A stretch of 64,000 nucleotides of DNA from NCBI GenBank assembly GCA_944324825.1, contig CALUXU010000007.1:1-64000 (forward strand). Reading direction: 5' to 3'. Below are positions 9,520 to 18,750 of the stretch, piece after piece. The notes beneath the pieces were generated by a model, which was not told where the DNA came from, made no database searches, and was given only the letters and a program-made list of their open reading frames with translations. The number at the start of each line of letters is the position of its first letter. The first letter of the stretch is position 1. The translations under genes were made by a program, and so were the position numbers. This stretch comes from Candidatus Gastranaerophilales bacterium (lineage in GTDB: Bacteria; Cyanobacteriota; Vampirovibrionia; Gastranaerophilales; Gastranaerophilaceae).

Positions 9520-10029
9520 TTATAATAAAATATCGTCTTCCTGTTTTTTCACAAACAAGCCAAATGCAAACGGCTTATATGAATTTAAGGTATTTTTCAA
9601 TCTGTAATTTTCTTTATTTAATTCATTAACCTTGTTTTTTAAATTTTCATTTTCGGTTTTGCAGCGTATAAGTTCAACTACAACTTCATCCATCCCTTCA
9701 AGTCTTTCGTCCAAAACTCTAGTCAAAGACTCTGTTAGAGTATCCGTAATTGAAGTTGTCATATTATCTTCCATCTTTTTCAGGGAAGATAACAAAGTAT
9801 TTACCACAACCTGTGAAGAAGACTTAGGCATAACTTCTTTTTTAGATTCTTTAGCCTGTTTCAAAAGTCTTGCTTCCTCCATTGAAAAATAAGTTTTACC
9901 GTTTTCATCTTTTTGGGGAACAATTGAAGCTTTTCTGCAAAGCTTTACTATTTCCATATTATCAGCATTCAAAATTTTCCTCAAATCTTGCGGTGATAAA
10001 ACTTTATCCTTTACGTTTTCACTAATCAC
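9520..10029 (-). CDS. HTH and coiled-coil protein upstream of recA
   Basis: 169 aa. The first ~60 residues look like a MerR-type winged HTH (LSPQDLRKILNADN, then YFSMEEARLLKQ). The middle is a long helix, and residues ~115-150 form a Leu/Asn-rich coiled coil (KTENENLKNKVNELNKENY). The likely start is GTG with a GGAGAGGAG sequence upstream. The likely role is DNA binding or a cytoskeletal/segregation-type scaffold; no specific function can be given. Co-transcription with recA is inferred from the 21-nt gap. Confidence 0.75.
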   Translation of the reverse strand: MISENVKDKVLSPQDLRKILNADNMEIVKLCRKASIVPQKDENGKTYFSMEEARLLKQAKESKKEVMPKSSSQVVVNTLLSSLKKMEDNMTTSITDTLTESLTRVLDERLEGMDEVVVELIRCKTENENLKNKVNELNKENYRLKNTLNSYKPFAFGLFVKKQEDDILL

Positions 10030-10104
10030 TAGCTTCTCCTCTCCATTACAATAGTATACTAGACAAACGGCATTAATACCATGCTTTGTAACAAAGATTT
10101 ACGT

Positions 10105-10314
10105 TTATAATCTCTTAGTTGAAGTGTTCTCAAAAATAAACCTTCCGCCGCTCATTGCAAGCATTTTAAAGGAGCAGGAACCGCTAAAATTTTTGTCTAC
10201 AACCCCTAAGCTTGATAAACGTGCGGCAACAAGCTCGTTCAAATCATCGGTTGCAACAAATAAACTGCATTCCGGAGTACAATCTTCTTTAGAAAACGGG
10301 CATTTTTTTATCAT
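10105..10314 (-). CDS. small Cys-containing hypothetical protein, 69 aa
   Basis: The N-terminus has CPFSKEDCTPECSLF and a later Cys at GSCSF, giving four Cys in a pattern that could bind zinc or an Fe-S cluster. A good AAGGTGG ribosome-binding site lies upstream. It is 30 nt downstream of the LeuC-type gene and probably belongs to that operon. I do not recognise the family. Confidence 0.7.
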   Translation of the reverse strand: MIKKCPFSKEDCTPECSLFVATDDLNELVAARLSSLGVVDKNFSGSCSFKMLAMSGGRFIFENTSTKRL

Positions 10315-10344
10315 AACGTACCACCTTTTTATGTATTATAACGT

Positions 10345-11592
10345 TTATTTCGCAGAAATATATCCGTTAAGTGCGGTATAAGCTGCAACATATGGAGATG
10401 CAAGATAAATTTCTCCGTTAGTATTCCCCATACGTCCCTGGAAATTTCTGTTCTGAGTTGCAAGACAAACTTCACCGTCACCCAATATACCGGCATGAAC
10501 TCCGACACAAGGTCCGCATCCAGGAGGAAGGATTTGAGCATGCGAATCAATGAAAGTTTCCAACAAACCTTCTCTTAACGCTTGTTTATACACAGTAGGA
10601 GATGCAGGACATATCAACATTCTGACATCAGGATTAACCTCCCTACCTTTCAAAATTCCTGCAACAACTCTCAAGTCTTCAATTCTGCCGTTTGTACAAG
10701 TTCCGACATACACCTGATTAACTTTAATTTTTTCAGGCTCTAATTCTTCGACTGTTTTTGTATTATCAACAGTATGAGGACAAGAAACGGTATATTTAAT
10801 ATCCTCAGCCTTTATATTAATAACACGTTCATAAACAGCATCAGTATCAGGAAGAATTTGAGAATACTTATCACCTCTGCCTTTTTCTTCCAAATACGCT
10901 TTTGTTTTGTCATCGGCAACAAATAAACCGCATTTTGCACCGGCTTCAACAGCCATATTTGCAAGAGTGAATCTTTCCGCCATTTCCATATTATCAATTG
11001 TATCGCCGGTAAACTCCAATGCCTTATACGTTGCACCGTCAGCACCAATCATACCTATAAGATGAAGCATCAAATCTTTAGAACAAATTCCCGGCTTAAA
11101 TTTTCCGGTTACAACAATTTTATAAGTTGCCGGTACCTTTAACCAGGTTTTACCAAGGGCCATCGCGACAGCAATATCAGTTGAACCCATGCCGGTTGCA
11201 AATGCACCCAGTGCGCCTGATGTACAGGTATGAGAATCAGCACCGACAAGAACTTCTCCCGGGTTAACATAAGATTCTATCAATCTTTGGTGGCATACAC
11301 CTGAGCCGGTATCAGAAAGAACTGCGCCATATTCTTTTGAGAATTCTCTTAAAACCATATGAGTGTTAGACAGTTCTTTTCTCGGGCTCGGAGATGCATG
11401 GTCAATAAAAAGTATTGTTCTTTCAGGATTGTTTAATTTATTCTTTCCGATTTTTTTAAACTCCTGAACAGTCAGAGGCCCTGTACCGTCTTGAACCGCA
11501 CAAACATCAACTTTTGATATAACAAGCTCACCGGCATGAACATCTCTGCCAACATGATTTGATAGAATTTTTTCTACTAAAGTTAAACCCAT
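10345..11592 (-). CDS. leuC: 3-isopropylmalate dehydratase / homoaconitase large subunit
   Basis: Aconitase-family large subunit, 415 aa, the size of the LeuC2/homoaconitase branch. Cluster-ligand motifs are VGTCTNGR and PPGCGPC; an aconitase-type motif GADSHTCTSGALGAF is also present. It dehydrates and rehydrates isopropylmalate or homocitrate together with a small LeuD-type subunit, which is not in the window. The start is the ATG after AGGAAGGA; an upstream in-frame ATG would give a poor hydrophobic extension lying inside the preceding gene. It follows the synthase gene by 19 nt, so the two steps are coupled. Leucine versus lysine/homocitrate use is not settled by sequence alone. Confidence 0.92.
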   Translation of the reverse strand: MGLTLVEKILSNHVGRDVHAGELVISKVDVCAVQDGTGPLTVQEFKKIGKNKLNNPERTILFIDHASPSPRKELSNTHMVLREFSKEYGAVLSDTGSGVCHQRLIESYVNPGEVLVGADSHTCTSGALGAFATGMGSTDIAVAMALGKTWLKVPATYKIVVTGKFKPGICSKDLMLHLIGMIGADGATYKALEFTGDTIDNMEMAERFTLANMAVEAGAKCGLFVADDKTKAYLEEKGRGDKYSQILPDTDAVYERVINIKAEDIKYTVSCPHTVDNTKTVEELEPEKIKVNQVYVGTCTNGRIEDLRVVAGILKGREVNPDVRMLICPASPTVYKQALREGLLETFIDSHAQILPPGCGPCVGVHAGILGDGEVCLATQNRNFQGRMGNTNGEIYLASPYVAAYTALNGYISAK

Positions 11593-11611
11593 TATCTTAA
11601 TCCTTCCTATA

Positions 11612-12922
11612 TTAAATAATATGTTTTGGCAGAGTAAGAAGATGAGCATCCACCCTGTCTTTGATAGCACCTTCCGGACAATAATACGGAGATACCGTCA
11701 TAACTTTTGCCGCAATATCCGGATAATAGTATATAAACTTCAACTCACTTTCGGTCAAAGGTTTTTGGGTATGAACGTTGGCATAACGTGCAAGTTCAAG
11801 AATATTTCTTGCTTCGTGTTCGTCATGAAATTCCAGTTCAAGTTTATCATATACATTTCTGAACCCTTTAATACCGCCGTACTCTCCGGTTGTAATCATA
11901 CGCCCGGTTTCAATAATTTCAGGTTCACCGCGGCCGAGTTCTTCAAAATCGTATAACTCATAATTACGTCTGTCCTTCAAAGCACCGTCAGCATGAATCC
12001 CTGATTCGTGTGCAAACGCATTATCACCGACAGCCGGCTGATTAATAGGGATTGGCACACCGAAAGCATAAGCGGTATATTTCGCAAGCTTCCATGATTT
12101 GCTTAAATCAATTTTAGGGTCAATTTTATACTTGCTGTTTTTGAAGCCTGCAGATTTTAGCACCGCCAGAAGACAAGACACCAAATCCGCATTACCGGCA
12201 CGTTCTCCCATACCGTTTATAGCGGTATTTATATAAGCATCAACACCGGCATCTATCGCGGCTCTTGCACCCATAACAGAGCAAGCAACAGCCATTCCCA
12301 AATCATTATGGAAATGAAGTTCTATCGGCATCTGTGCCTCTTTTGCTATTTGATAAATTCTTTCATAAGTAGTCTGAGGATCTTCATACCCCAAAGTATC
12401 ACAATATCTGAAACGATATGCACCTGCTCTTTTTACCTCTTTTGCAAGTTTAATCAAGAAGTTGATATCGCTTCTTGAAGCATCCTCTGCATTAACACCA
12501 ATGATTTGCGCCCCTTTATCGACAGCACATTCAACAGCTTCACAAGTCATCTTCAAAATATCATCAGGAGTCTTTTTCCCCATATACTTTCCATATATCA
12601 TTTGCTCAGAAGTTGATTGAGAAAGATTACAATTTTTCAATTTAGGAACGTTTGTAAAGGATTGTTCAACATCACTTGCTATTGCACGCATCCAGCCTGA
12701 CAATTTTGTATTTGTAATAACATTCCACTCGACAAGCTCAAGATTTGCATTCAAATAATTCAATTCGTGCATTGTTGTCGGAAACCCGAACTCTGATTGA
12801 GTAATCCCCATATCATCAAGCATAAGGTTAATTATTGTTTTTTGGAGTTTTGCCAAACCTAACCTTGAGGTTTGAACACCATCCCTGTTGGTTACATCTA
12901 CAAAATAAATTCTGTTTTCCAT
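11612..12922 (-). CDS. 2-isopropylmalate / homocitrate synthase family
   Basis: 436 aa DRE-TIM metallolyase. It shows the N-terminal RDGVQT motif, HFHNDLGMAVA (metal-binding HxH), and NGMGERAGNADL typical of this family. It joins acetyl-CoA to a 2-oxo acid. The short length, with no full LeuA allosteric domain, and RFRYCDTLG favour a homocitrate-synthase-like enzyme. The neighbouring dehydratase means either leucine or 2-oxoadipate chain elongation. GAGGAG precedes the start, and a TATAAT box lies upstream. It is the first gene of a probable three-gene operon. Confidence 0.85.
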   Translation of the reverse strand: MENRIYFVDVTNRDGVQTSRLGLAKLQKTIINLMLDDMGITQSEFGFPTTMHELNYLNANLELVEWNVITNTKLSGWMRAIASDVEQSFTNVPKLKNCNLSQSTSEQMIYGKYMGKKTPDDILKMTCEAVECAVDKGAQIIGVNAEDASRSDINFLIKLAKEVKRAGAYRFRYCDTLGYEDPQTTYERIYQIAKEAQMPIELHFHNDLGMAVACSVMGARAAIDAGVDAYINTAINGMGERAGNADLVSCLLAVLKSAGFKNSKYKIDPKIDLSKSWKLAKYTAYAFGVPIPINQPAVGDNAFAHESGIHADGALKDRRNYELYDFEELGRGEPEIIETGRMITTGEYGGIKGFRNVYDKLELEFHDEHEARNILELARYANVHTQKPLTESELKFIYYYPDIAAKVMTVSPYYCPEGAIKDRVDAHLLTLPKHII

Positions 12923-12963
12923 ATTTTTAATCGCTCCTCAAATTACTATATTATACACAAAAA

Positions 12964-12989
12964 AATCCGCTGCTCAATAACAGCGGATT
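12964..12989 (-). terminator. terminator of the 171-aa gene
   Basis: AATCCGCTG and CAGCGGATT form a 9-bp stem with an 8-nt loop. On the minus strand it is followed by TTTTTTT. Confidence 0.9.
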
Positions 12990-13011
12990 AAGTTTATATA
13001 AAAATTTCAGA

Positions 13012-13527
13012 TTATTTAATACCTAATTCAGTATCTACGTTTGTATTTTTTTTGCCGGTAAATAGCTCCCCAAGAGCATTAGAGATTTTTTTCATGAATG
13101 GTATTTCAGGATTATCAAATTTATCTACCAATATACCATTCTTAAACTTTTCAAAAATTGAGTCATCAGCTTTGTTTTTTGATTTATCTTTAGCAGATAT
13201 AAGAATTTTAGTAGACAAATCATTTTCAACAACAGGAGAAACAAATTCATCATTACGAATTAAAATTCTTGCATCTTCAAATGTGACTTCTTTATTATAT
13301 TTTTTAGCAAGTTTACTTATCGGATTAATAAATTCTCTAATTTCATAATACGCATTACCAGCCATTGTATGAGGATCTTTTATTTTAACGTCTCCTCTTT
13401 GAGCCATATAATTATCAGATGTCGTTTCTAAATAATGTTGATAACGTGCTCTAGTAGATTCCATTTCACGTTCAATTGTTTTAATCGGGCGAGTATTTTT
13501 TACCGGTGAAAACTTTATTCCAAACAT
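13012..13527 (-). CDS. hypothetical protein, 171 aa
   Basis: Not recognised. It begins MFGIKFSPV, similar to the short F-containing N-terminal tags of other proteins here. It is Lys-rich, with helical segments and no membrane segment. AGGAGG precedes the ATG, and a strong terminator follows, so it is a single-gene unit. Divergent from the next gene. Confidence 0.75.
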   Translation of the reverse strand: MFGIKFSPVKNTRPIKTIEREMESTRARYQHYLETTSDNYMAQRGDVKIKDPHTMAGNAYYEIREFINPISKLAKKYNKEVTFEDARILIRNDEFVSPVVENDLSTKILISAKDKSKNKADDSIFEKFKNGILVDKFDNPEIPFMKKISNALGELFTGKKNTNVDTELGIK

Positions 13528-13685
13528 ACTGTAAACCTCCTATGATAACTGGTTTAACAAATGAAAATATTTTTTTTTGTTATTAAAGTAAAGATTTGTA
13601 ACAATATATTCAAAAACACTAAAGTTTACCTCAAAACTGCCGTCAACATATATGTCAATAAATGGAAATAACATAGGGGACGAAA

Positions 13686-14066
13686 ATGGTATCAATAAAC
13701 GCAATTAACGGAGCAAGTCAATATCAACAAATGAATCAGGTAAATGCAATTAAACCTGAAACAAGACAAGAACTTCAAGCTCTTGGGATTAATTCTCAAA
13801 ATATTAAAACAGAATCTCAAGCTCAAGAAATTATCAAACAATTCCACGAGCTCCAAAATGCACAGAACCAAATTCAAAATATGCAAAGTGCACAAGGTGT
13901 ACAAGATTTGAGCAGCACTCAACAAGTCGGCAAAGCTGAAGATTCACAACAAACTCAAGCTTTTGCAGGCGGTCAGGCAGGTGCTATCCAAGGACAGCCG
14001 CAACCGTTCCAAATGGCAAATGAAATCACTGCTCAATTAAACAGACTTAAACTCGGACTAATTTAA
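13686..14066 (+). CDS. Gln-rich hypothetical protein, paralogue of 55950-56432
   Basis: 126 aa with very high Gln content and no hydrophobic segment. Residues about 26-53 (R-x-x-L-x-x-LG-[IV]-N, then ESQAQEIIKQF) match the N-terminal part of the protein at 55950 in order and spacing, so they form a small paralogous family. AGGGGA supports the start. A TGCCGTCA box lies 40 nt upstream, as at two other small genes. A strong terminator follows. Function unknown. Confidence 0.75.
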   Translation: MVSINAINGASQYQQMNQVNAIKPETRQELQALGINSQNIKTESQAQEIIKQFHELQNAQNQIQNMQSAQGVQDLSSTQQVGKAEDSQQTQAFAGGQAGAIQGQPQPFQMANEITAQLNRLKLGLI

Positions 14067-14093
14067 CCTTCACAATAACCTACACACAAATTT

Positions 14094-14120
14094 AAGACTT
14101 ACGAAAGTAAGTCTTTTTTA
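14094..14120 (+). terminator. strong intrinsic terminator
   Basis: AAGACTTAC-gaaa-GTAAGTCTT is followed by a T-run; it ends the preceding Gln-rich gene. Confidence 0.95.
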
Positions 14121-14153
14121 TTGGTCTTACTCTAAAATAACTACCAAATTAAT

Positions 14154-14244
14154 GCGGGGTTTATGCACCCCTGCTCCCCGCAGTCACATTTCTTTGACTG
14201 CCAAAGAAATACCGGTGCAGAGTTTGAGGCTGCATAAGCCTCAA
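14154..14244. ncRNA. three consecutive hairpins, candidate structured RNA
   Basis: Three stems follow one another: GCGGGG/CCCCGC (14154-14181), ATTTCTTTG/CAAAGAAAT (14188-14210) and TTGAGGC/GCCTCAA (14224-14244). No ORF and no clear T-run. On the minus strand it contains ACTCTGCACCGG, then a 9-bp stem, then GGGGAG. This resembles the ACTCTGCCG-stem-GAGAGG core of the tRNA-hugging elements, although no tRNA is here. Orientation and transcription are unknown. Confidence 0.45.
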
Positions 14245-14418
14245 TATTAAATTATTATAAATAATATAGTGTTCCGATAATATTTTTTATGGAATTTGAA
14301 AATATTATTATGAAACCTATTGTAAACAATTATTTACAAACTAACAAAAAAATCTTTTTTTTTGTATTATTTAAACAGATAGGTATTGTGTTAAAACCTA
14401 ATTTTTATAGGAGTATGT

Positions 14419-14823
14419 ATGAGCATTCAAGCTACTAATCCAACCAACAATATTTCATTTCAAGGAAAAACAAAAAAAACCCCTCGAGGGAATAAATATG
14501 AAGTGACAAATATGTCAAGAACAGCAGGCGGTGCCGTAGGTTTATTATCAGGAGCATTAGCAGCCAAAATGGGTGCTAATCAATTAAAAACAAACGATGG
14601 GAAAAGAATGCTTATTAAAGCCTTGAACCATATCGGAAAAGATTTAAACTTTTTTGGCCCTGTAAGAGAACGAAAAGCCATCAAAACAGGATTAATGGGG
14701 TTGGCTGTAGGAATATCTGCAATAGGTATGTTTATAGGTGCGGCAATCGGTGGAACGATTGACAGTCATAACAACCTAAAACGTGCAAAAGCAGCAGATA
14801 AAGCCGCAAAAGAGAATCCTTAA
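14419..14823 (+). CDS. small glycine-rich membrane protein with ISFQGK tag
   Basis: 134 aa. The N-terminus has NISFQGK (residues 11-17). Two hydrophobic Gly/Ala-rich segments (about 37-52 and 94-113) suggest membrane insertion or a helical hairpin. The C-terminal tail is Lys/Ala-rich. AGGAG precedes the ATG, and a terminator shared with the convergent ispD follows. No function is known to me; it belongs to the lineage-type membrane proteins seen elsewhere in the window. Confidence 0.75.
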   Translation: MSIQATNPTNNISFQGKTKKTPRGNKYEVTNMSRTAGGAVGLLSGALAAKMGANQLKTNDGKRMLIKALNHIGKDLNFFGPVRERKAIKTGLMGLAVGISAIGMFIGAAIGGTIDSHNNLKRAKAADKAAKENP

Positions 14824-14848
14824 ATAAAATTTAAAAGTGAGTAATAAA

Positions 14849-14876
14849 AAGACCGGTTTAATACCGGTCTTTTTTA
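14849..14876 (+). terminator. bidirectional terminator
   Basis: AAGACCGGT/ACCGGTCTT with T-runs on both sides, between two convergent genes; it touches the ispD stop codon. Confidence 0.92.
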
Positions 14877-15554
14877 TTGTATAGCTTTAGACTTAAAAAA
14901 TTCGATATCCTCAGGATAAGTTATTTTTATATTATTAATATCACCTTCTATAATATGTATCTTTTCGTTTGTATAATTCATTATTAAACCGCAATCATCC
15001 GTTACCGAGCAGTTAATATCTTTTCGAGCTTTTAAGTGTGCTTCTTTTATAACCGACAATTTAAAGCATTGAGGAGTTTGCGCTCTGCGTAACATTTTAC
15101 GCTTCGGAATAGATATAATATTATCCTCGTCATCTATCAAAAATATTGTATCCGTTGAAGGAATAGCCGCACAAACAGCATTATAAGAAGCTAGAGAATT
15201 TATACAATCAGTTATAATATTTTCAGATATCAAAGGCCGCACAGCATCATGAATCAATACATTAGCTTCATTATCCTGAATCACTGATATACCGTTATAA
15301 GAACTGTCTTTTCGCTCTTTACCGCCTTCAATAACACATGATACTTTTTTATAGGATTTTGTTAATTCTTGAACTTTATTTTTGTATTCAGGGTTTGTAA
15401 CTATAATAATTTCATCTATTAAATTGTGGTTTTCAAATACATCAATTGAATATTCCAAAATTGTTTTACCGTTAATCGCAGCAAATTGTTTCGGATAATC
15501 TAATCCGCATCTTGAACCTATCCCTGATGCCAATAATAATACTATGTTTTTCAT
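14874..15554 (-). CDS. ispD: IspD / TarI-type cytidylyltransferase
   Basis: 226 aa, the normal IspD size. Nucleotide-binding motif LLLASGIGSRCGLDYPKQF, then IHDAVRPLIS, RRAQTPQCF and SVTDDCGLI. It transfers CMP to 2-C-methyl-D-erythritol 4-phosphate in the non-mevalonate isoprenoid pathway. The related TarI enzymes, which make CDP-ribitol, cannot be excluded. The canonical AAG at the start of the P-loop is replaced by LAS. The ATG lies 6 nt from a TATAAT box (15561-15566, minus strand) with no ribosome-binding site, so the mRNA is probably leaderless. Confidence 0.88.
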   Translation of the reverse strand: MKNIVLLLASGIGSRCGLDYPKQFAAINGKTILEYSIDVFENHNLIDEIIIVTNPEYKNKVQELTKSYKKVSCVIEGGKERKDSSYNGISVIQDNEANVLIHDAVRPLISENIITDCINSLASYNAVCAAIPSTDTIFLIDDEDNIISIPKRKMLRRAQTPQCFKLSVIKEAHLKARKDINCSVTDDCGLIMNYTNEKIHIIEGDINNIKITYPEDIEFFKSKAIQ

Positions 15555-15566
15555 AGAAAAATTATA

Positions 15567-16745
15567 CTATAAAATCTCGGATGCTTTGACAAAATCATTA
15601 ACAAATTTCATTGTATCTTTTTCATTGACAGAATCAATTTTTCCGCCGGCTCTGTCCGCATGTCCGCCTGCGATAATATTCGGATTCAAATTTTCTTTAA
15701 TATAATCGATTAATTTGATTGCAGAATTACTGCGAGAATGAATACTCATCCTGTATTCGTCACCTTTACGATAAAAAGCAACAACGGTATCGACATCTTT
15801 CATTTTATTTTTTTGTTCATCAGACAACATAGAAACATTTTGACTGTGTTCAGACACCCTGACACGTAAATCTTTTAGAATTTCAGAGGTTTTAGGCGTA
15901 TCCATTCCAACCTTTTTCCATAAAGCATCCTCCGGCGGTATAACAACGTAAGCCATTTTACCGTTTGGTGAAACCTGCAGCTGAGAAAACACACGTTTTC
16001 TTAACAGTTTTTCATCGTGATTCAATCTGGAGAGCGGATCCAGATGTTTATATATTTTGTTCTTTTCTTCTTTTGTTAAAGAGGAATCAAGCTTATCAAA
16101 TACTTCCAATGAATTTTTATCTTCAAGAAGCTTATCCGTTTTAGTTAGTTTATATATGCCGTTATCTGAGGTTAGTTTAAGAAGTCCGGACTTTTTGTAA
16201 TCACTTACCATTCCGCAATATAAACTTTTTCTTGCCTCTTTTGGAAGCTTAATACCTAAACCGTCAAAAAATCTTGTTAATATGCTGCAGCAAGATTTAG
16301 CCGAATCATCGACATAAAAATCACCCTTCAGTTTGGAAACGGTCGGAGTATGATGGTCATATCCGATAATATTTTCCGGTTTATTTTTATAAAACAAATC
16401 TTTATATTTATCTGACAAACGCTCTTCTGCATTAAAATCTAATACAACCGATTTATCAGGAATACTATTTGAATGCTTAAAATTATATTTTTTAGTATTG
16501 ATATACAAATCTTTTACTTCAGATTCTGGAGCGCAGATATTAACCTTTTTCCCCTTTGCCGTAAGCCAGTCAGCAAATACTTTTGCGGAATTAATTGTGT
16601 CCTCATCTGCCGAAGAATGGCAATAAATATCAACATTAACAACCTTATTATTCAAAAGCTCAGATTTAGTCCTATTCAAAACATTTAACGGAATAGGCTT
16701 CGCTCTGAACGCAATATTTGTATTTGCTTGAGATATATAATCCAT
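15567..16745 (-). CDS. DHH/DHHA1 phosphoesterase with IAFRAK tag
   Basis: 392 aa. DHH motifs: HSSADEDTINSA (H43, D47, D49), VLDFNAEE (D103) and GYDHHTP (D130-H132). A DHHA1 domain ends in GGHADRAGGKI. NrnA-type members degrade short oligonucleotides and pAp. The first motif differs from the usual H-x-x-PDxD-x-x-GS, so the substrate may differ. The N-terminus has the IAFRAK tag (11-16) instead of a signal peptide. Its 3' end abuts the ispD promoter. Confidence 0.85.
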   Translation of the reverse strand: MDYISQANTNIAFRAKPIPLNVLNRTKSELLNNKVVNVDIYCHSSADEDTINSAKVFADWLTAKGKKVNICAPESEVKDLYINTKKYNFKHSNSIPDKSVVLDFNAEERLSDKYKDLFYKNKPENIIGYDHHTPTVSKLKGDFYVDDSAKSCCSILTRFFDGLGIKLPKEARKSLYCGMVSDYKKSGLLKLTSDNGIYKLTKTDKLLEDKNSLEVFDKLDSSLTKEEKNKIYKHLDPLSRLNHDEKLLRKRVFSQLQVSPNGKMAYVVIPPEDALWKKVGMDTPKTSEILKDLRVRVSEHSQNVSMLSDEQKNKMKDVDTVVAFYRKGDEYRMSIHSRSNSAIKLIDYIKENLNPNIIAGGHADRAGGKIDSVNEKDTMKFVNDFVKASEIL

Positions 16746-17082
16746 AATGGAATAAAATTCAAAAATTATTTTTTTTGCTAATCAGTTGTGCAATACCCGT
16801 TTACACTAAACAAAAATCAAATCAAGCTTGTGTTAAAAATAATTTACAATTCATTTTTACGATTATTTTGTGATTTTTTGAACAAAAAACGTATTTTTTT
16901 GGGCAAAAATCACAAAAAAATACAATTTTTTGATAAAAAAGCATAAAAAATCTCATTTTTTATACAAAAAATTAAAATATCTACTAAGTATATACATTGA
17001 CAAATAGAAAAAAAACTCTAAACTAAAAGAAATAACAATAAATGTAATTTGTACACTAAATAGTTTTAAGGAGGTCAATTAC
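16746..17082. other. promoter region with phased A/T tracts
   Basis: No gene. Ten A- or T-tracts of 5-7 nt begin at 16874, 16884, 16894, 16905, 16914, 16926, 16935, 16945, 16956 and 16966, about one helical turn apart. This predicts strong intrinsic bending. It lies just upstream of the promoter and ribosome-binding site of the AAA ATPase gene. Confidence 0.85.
16997..17024 (+). promoter_or_regulatory. candidate promoter of AAA ATPase gene
   Basis: TTGACA at 16997-17002 with a weak -10 TAAACT at 17019-17024 (16-nt spacer), then AAGGAGG before the ATG. The curved DNA lies directly upstream. Confidence 0.5.
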
Positions 17083-18684
17083 ATGAATGTAACTTTCAGA
17101 TCCGGAGTAGCAACTCCAACACCACAAACAAATCAACCAAGTCCCGCAGATGAGAAACCAACAAATGTCACAACAACACTTAATCCTAAAAAAGACGGAA
17201 CCTCAGCTCTTGTAGACAAAAACTATGCTTCACTGCAAATACGTCCGATGAAAGTTGCATTCAAAGGCCTGCCTGCACCGCTGCCTAAAGGTCCGACTCT
17301 TGGAGAAAAAATTAACGGATTATTTGAGATACTAAAAACTAATGAAGTTATTCTTATCGGAAAAAACTTTAAAAATGCGATGAAAGATTTTGAGAATCAC
17401 ATTAACAATATCGATAAAACAAATAAAAATACATATTCACCATTCAAAAAGGTAATTAAGAAAATTTTCTTTGTTGAAGATAAAGCTATTAATCACACAA
17501 TGGGTTTTTCTAAAAATCAAGGCAGAAAAGAATATACAAATCTCGGACAGGATATGAACTTTGTTTTGGATAAAGAACAAAAATCAAAATTCTTTATCAA
17601 ACCAAACGAAACAATTTATATATCTCCAAACGATACACTTCAAACGTATGACGGGGTAAAAATTGATTTTAAAAACACCTCACAGCTTTCACCAAACAAA
17701 ATCAAAACCGAATACGCTATGGTTGTAGACAAAACTAAAGAAGCAGAAGAAAAAATTCAGGAAATCAATAAGAAAACCCTGAAGCAGTTGACTGTACCGC
17801 CAAAACCGGTACCTAAAAGAATAACTTTCAAAGATGTAGGCGGAATGGATGAAACCGTAAGAGAAATGAAAGAGCTTATCGTACATCCGATTAATCACCC
17901 TGAATTGAGAAGTAAAAAGAATATGAACAAGTCAATACTGCTTGAAGGGCCTCCGGGAACAGGGAAATCACTCTTGGCAGAGGCAGCGGCAAACGAAAGT
18001 AATGCCTATTTTGTACACATAAAAGGCTCAGAACTGGATTCAAAATATGTCGGAGAATCAGAAAAAAATGTCAGAAACGTAGTCAATGCAGCCAGAGAAA
18101 ATCAGCCTGCAATAATATTTATTGATGAAGTAGATGCTATCGCCAAAGCAAGAAACGGCAAAGATATTTATGGCGAAAAAGTATTAAACACCTGGCTTGC
18201 AGAAATGAGTGAATCAGAAAAAAGAGGTGATGATATTTATTACATTGCCGCAACAAACAATGTAAAATCATTAGATAAAGCAATGACACGTGCCGGCCGT
18301 TTTGGAAATGTAATTCACGTAGGAGAACCGGATGAAAAAGGCGTTAAACAAATCTTTGATATCCATAAAAAAGATATGCCTTTAGCAGAAGATTTTAATG
18401 AGGATAAATATATAAAAGAACTTCATAAAAGAAAGGCAGTCGGTGCTGATATCGCATCTGCAATAGAAGATGCCGAAAGATTTGCAAAGCGCAGAGAGAG
18501 AATCTTTGAAAAAATTGAAGAAGGAACATATCACCCTGATGATATGAAGAACCTCAGAATAAAAAATGAGGACTTTGATAAAGCAATTGAAGGTGTCGAA
18601 AAAAGAAAAGCATTAGAAAAAAATAAAGCTGCAATAGGACAAATCGGTTTTAATGCTGACAGGTATAAAACAACTGAAAGGTAA
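17083..18684 (+). CDS. AAA ATPase with lineage-specific N-terminal region
   Basis: 533 aa. The C-terminal half is an FtsH/Cdc48-type AAA module: GGMDETVREM, Walker A GPPGTGKS (289-296), Walker B IIFIDEVD (D348-E349) and AATNNVKSLDKAMTRAGRFG (sensor and arginine fingers). The first ~240 residues are not recognised. They contain two copies of the F-[QKR]-[GAS] tag (VTFRSG at 3-8 and VAFKG at 58-62). There is no membrane segment and no protease domain, so this is not FtsH. It probably remodels or unfolds a protein partner. A very strong AAGGAGG site implies high expression. It is followed by a terminator. Confidence 0.88.
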   Translation: MNVTFRSGVATPTPQTNQPSPADEKPTNVTTTLNPKKDGTSALVDKNYASLQIRPMKVAFKGLPAPLPKGPTLGEKINGLFEILKTNEVILIGKNFKNAMKDFENHINNIDKTNKNTYSPFKKVIKKIFFVEDKAINHTMGFSKNQGRKEYTNLGQDMNFVLDKEQKSKFFIKPNETIYISPNDTLQTYDGVKIDFKNTSQLSPNKIKTEYAMVVDKTKEAEEKIQEINKKTLKQLTVPPKPVPKRITFKDVGGMDETVREMKELIVHPINHPELRSKKNMNKSILLEGPPGTGKSLLAEAAANESNAYFVHIKGSELDSKYVGESEKNVRNVVNAARENQPAIIFIDEVDAIAKARNGKDIYGEKVLNTWLAEMSESEKRGDDIYYIAATNNVKSLDKAMTRAGRFGNVIHVGEPDEKGVKQIFDIHKKDMPLAEDFNEDKYIKELHKRKAVGADIASAIEDAERFAKRRERIFEKIEEGTYHPDDMKNLRIKNEDFDKAIEGVEKRKALEKNKAAIGQIGFNADRYKTTER

Positions 18685-18711
18685 TGACTAATATATAATA
18701 AACACTTCTTA

Positions 18712-18740
18712 CTACGGGCTCTCTCCCGTAGTTTTATTTT
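18712..18740 (+). terminator. terminator of AAA ATPase gene
   Basis: CTACGGG/CCCGTAG stem followed by TTTTATTTTT. Confidence 0.92.
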
Positions 18741-18750
18741 TGCCCAATAT

